Virus record (IMG/VR): IMGVR_UViG_3300044984_001653 | Coordinates: 1 to 24,140 of that record | DNA: 24,140 nt | Source: a virus | Reading direction: 5' to 3' (one strand) | Shown here: positions 22,387 to 24,140 of the stretch, piece after piece | Position numbering within the stretch: the first letter of the stretch is position 1 | How the letters are laid out: each line of letters opens with the position of its first letter | The notes under the pieces: generated by a model | Seen by the model: only the letters and a program-made list of their open reading frames with translations | Database searches by the model: none | Told to the model about the DNA's origin: nothing | Program-made: the position numbers and the translations under genes

Positions 22387-23063
22387 TAGTCTTCGTCTGC
22401 ACGATACATTTCTGGAGTATGAAACTTTTTGTTGTAATCTAACATAGTGACAATAGAGTATTTTGTTCCAGAATGAACTGGCATTGCCCTGTGTGGATAC
22501 ATGAAATTAGAAGGAAATATAAACAAGTCTCCTGCTTCTGGTTTAATATTTAAATTTTGTAGTCTAAAGTATAACTCTCCACCTTCATAATCATCGTTTA
22601 CATAGGCTACCAATGAAACTGTGCAGTTATATGAAAAACCGTGGTCGTGATGTTCTTGGAAGTGTTGTCCTGGACCATATTTAATAAAGTTAAAGGCTTC
22701 CCAATACTTTAAATCCATAATGTTGTGATGTGCTCTATAGTCTTCAACTGCTTGAAACTGTGCATCATAAACATCTTGCCACAGTGCTTGAAGAGCTGCA
22801 GAATCGGGATCTAAATCTTGTTGTATATCAGTTTTTTTAAACTTAAAATCTGAACAGTCCCTGTATAATGGCATAAGCTCTTTATAACCTACATATGCTG
22901 GATTCCAGTGGTATTTCTTTCCATCTTTTGATAATTCTCCAATTGGTGCAATTTCTCCTAAAACATTTTCTAGTCTATTAATAACATCAAATTCTTTTTT
23001 TATAACATTTTTATATAAAAAAATTCCATTACCTAGATCTTGCTTTTCTGTCCAAGTTTGCAT
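22386..23063 (-). CDS. 2OG-Fe(II) oxygenase (copy 6)
   Basis: 225 aa, with ATG 23063 behind AAGGGGAA. Ligands are His138/Asp140 (QEHHDHG) and His191 (MYPHRAMPV), with Lys201 (SGTKYSIV). VAYVNDDYEGGELYF and IKPEAGDLFIFPSN are the core strands. It is closest to the partial enzyme at the right edge: both have a DHG-x-x-YNCTVS stretch after the HxD and SGTKY at the 2-oxoglutarate site. The N-terminal 110 residues are mostly helical. It is separated from that relative by the 263-aa conserved protein, so an oxygenase plus unknown-protein pair may have been duplicated. Confidence 0.91.
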   Translation of the reverse strand: MQTWTEKQDLGNGIFLYKNVIKKEFDVINRLENVLGEIAPIGELSKDGKKYHWNPAYVGYKELMPLYRDCSDFKFKKTDIQQDLDPDSAALQALWQDVYDAQFQAVEDYRAHHNIMDLKYWEAFNFIKYGPGQHFQEHHDHGFSYNCTVSLVAYVNDDYEGGELYFRLQNLNIKPEAGDLFIFPSNFMYPHRAMPVHSGTKYSIVTMLDYNKKFHTPEMYRADED

Positions 23064-23073
23064 TTTATTCCCC

Positions 23074-23865
23074 TTATTTATAGTCTCTTTTAGACCAAAC
23101 TTTATTTTTATAAATACCGCCGTCTGGTTGACGATAAAACTTCATGTTCTCTACCATTTTATCATAAATTTCTTTTTCTTGTTGAATGTGTATTTCTTGT
23201 TGCCAACCTTCTCTTTTAAAAGGCAAGATTTGCATGTATGGTGTTCCACCAGGAATAGTTCCTTCCCATCCTTCTGGAATAAAAAATGGAAACGTTCCTA
23301 ATAAATTAACCTTATCCACATCTACAACACCCGTTGTATTTAAAAATGGAAGATCAAATCTATTCATTGGAGACATAAAAATAGCACTATATCCTTCTGG
23401 TAACTCTATAGCCCAATCTGGATACCAAGCAAAATGATCTTTATAAAATCCATAAGGATGTTCAAATTGTGGCATTGGAGGTCTTTTTCCACAAAAATCT
23501 TGATACCTTGGATCTAATATTTTAACATCAATAGTTCCACCATCATTTTTAAAAAAAGTAATATCACAAGGTGTTTTCAATATATAGCCACTTGTAAATC
23601 CATCTAGTATAGCTGGACATGCTTTCCAAGTTGGTATCTTTCCATAATCATTTTCTGTTCCCTCTTTTGGAAATGGACATATTGTTGATGGAGCATCATA
23701 GTATTCATCTGTAATTGGGTTTTTAGCAAACCTATCAGCTTCTTTATACCATTTTGGAATAGCATCTTGAGTTGGACTTGGAGCCGACATACTTTCTTTA
23801 TTTAGCCATGGCCTATAAGATATAAATTTGATTAAATTTAAAGATATATCAAATTTTTTAACCAT
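23074..23865 (-). CDS. Conserved phage protein of unknown function
   Basis: 263 aa, with ATG 23865 overlapping the previous stop by 8 nt (ATGGTTAA). It is rich in aromatic and Pro residues: PTQDAIPKWYKEADRF, IPTWKACPAILDGFTSGYIL, HFAWYPDWAIELPEGYSAIF, FLNTTGVVDVDKVNLLGTFP and GTIPGGTPYMQILPFKREGW. Similar proteins occur in marine phages, but I know no function. The order P-x-W-K-x-CPA, TPCDI, EGYSAIFMSPMNRF, GGTPYMQILPF suggests a double-psi or jelly-roll beta fold. It is flanked on both sides by oxygenases of the same subgroup, which implies a shared process. It is soluble, with no signal peptide. Confidence 0.78.
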   Translation of the reverse strand: MVKKFDISLNLIKFISYRPWLNKESMSAPSPTQDAIPKWYKEADRFAKNPITDEYYDAPSTICPFPKEGTENDYGKIPTWKACPAILDGFTSGYILKTPCDITFFKNDGGTIDVKILDPRYQDFCGKRPPMPQFEHPYGFYKDHFAWYPDWAIELPEGYSAIFMSPMNRFDLPFLNTTGVVDVDKVNLLGTFPFFIPEGWEGTIPGGTPYMQILPFKREGWQQEIHIQQEKEIYDKMVENMKFYRQPDGGIYKNKVWSKRDYK

Positions 23866-24140
23866 GTTGTTTGTGACCTAATTCATTAATATCTGTCATA
23901 ACTACAACACAATACTTTGTTCCAGATTTTATTGGAAGGGATGCATGTTCATAGATATAGTTTGATGGACAAAGAACTATGTCTCCAACCTTTGGTTTAT
24001 ATACAAGGTTGTCTAACCTTGGAAATTTTAACTCTCCACCTTCATAGTCATCATTAATATATACTACAGCTGATACGGTGCAATTATATGCTGGTCCATG
24101 GTCTGCATGAATGTTGAAGTGAGATCCCTTTCCTTCATAC
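23858..24140 (-). CDS. 2OG-Fe(II) oxygenase (copy 7), C-terminal part, N-terminus outside the window
   Basis: About 93 residues remain, ending NELGHKQHG before TAA 23860-23858. The complete C-terminal core is here: His/Asp in FNIHADHGP, YINDDYEGGELKFP, YKPKVGDIVLCPSN, distal His in YEHASLPI, and Lys in SGTKYCVVV ten residues later. It is a close relative of copy 6 by the AYNCTVS and SGTKY segments. The start lies beyond the right edge, so length and promoter are unknown. It overlaps the start of the 263-aa gene by 8 nt, which couples their translation. Confidence 0.9.
   Translation of the reverse strand, partial: YEGKGSHFNIHADHGPAYNCTVSAVVYINDDYEGGELKFPRLDNLVYKPKVGDIVLCPSNYIYEHASLPIKSGTKYCVVVMTDINELGHKQHG

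Noticed and set aside
18206-24140. TET/JBP-type DNA base hydroxylases
   Set aside because: The HxD, YLNDxxEGGE and distal H-x10-K/R pattern is that of P4H/PiuC-like oxygenases; no base-modification partner such as a glycosyltransferase is seen.

Overview
This window is part of the genome of a tailed double-stranded DNA bacteriophage (Caudoviricetes) and is visibly A+T-rich. Phage identity rests on an HK97-type head module (portal, S78-type prohead protease, major capsid protein) and a block of repetitive tail-fibre-like proteins. No integrase, attachment site, tRNA or host housekeeping gene is visible. The window is cut at both ends: the major capsid gene runs off the left edge and a 2-oxoglutarate oxygenase gene runs off the right edge. 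The host is not proven. An aerobic bacterium is implied by the Fe(II)/2-oxoglutarate enzymes, which need O2, and access to cobalamin is implied by the class II ribonucleotide reductase. Six start codons sit 6-9 nt downstream of an extended -10 box with no clear Shine-Dalgarno sequence. This resembles leaderless mRNA, which is common in Actinobacteria, so a low-GC aquatic actinobacterium is a reasonable guess but only an inference.

All genes except one are on the minus strand, so transcription runs mainly from right to left. From the right edge to about 17.5 kb lies an accessory cassette. It holds seven distinct 2OG-Fe(II) oxygenases of the prolyl-4-hydroxylase-like type (one partial), two conserved phage proteins of unknown function (one DUF6065-like), and a short-chain dehydrogenase. 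The genes are packed with overlaps or gaps of a few bases. A bidirectional terminator at 17.5 kb separates the cassette from the only plus-strand gene, a secreted lysozyme-like protein with its own promoter, 5' hairpin and strong ribosome binding site.

From 16.8 to 10.1 kb is a virion appendage region. It has three small structural proteins, a 148-aa protein sharing a C-terminal domain with the next fibre, a 701-aa fibre with decapeptide repeats, a 150-aa fibre-like protein, a 524-aa fibre with an Mtd-like N-terminus, and a two-FN3-domain protein that ends in an extraordinary proline/phenylalanine tail. A strong minus-strand terminator follows at 9.98 kb.

From 9.9 kb leftwards are an adenosylcobalamin-dependent ribonucleotide reductase with all active-site cysteines, a 1248-aa LamG-containing structural protein, a 125-aa conserved protein, the portal, the prohead protease with an apparently nested scaffold gene, and the major capsid protein. 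No terminase is seen next to the portal, which is its usual place.

Two results deserve most attention. The first is the array of seven apparently intact oxygenases interleaved with two conserved unknown proteins; a possible but unproven target is the phage's own Pro-rich tail protein. The second is a consistent promoter signature, TGnTATA(A/C)T, found nine times. It sits directly before leaderless genes in six cases and before Shine-Dalgarno-led genes in three.
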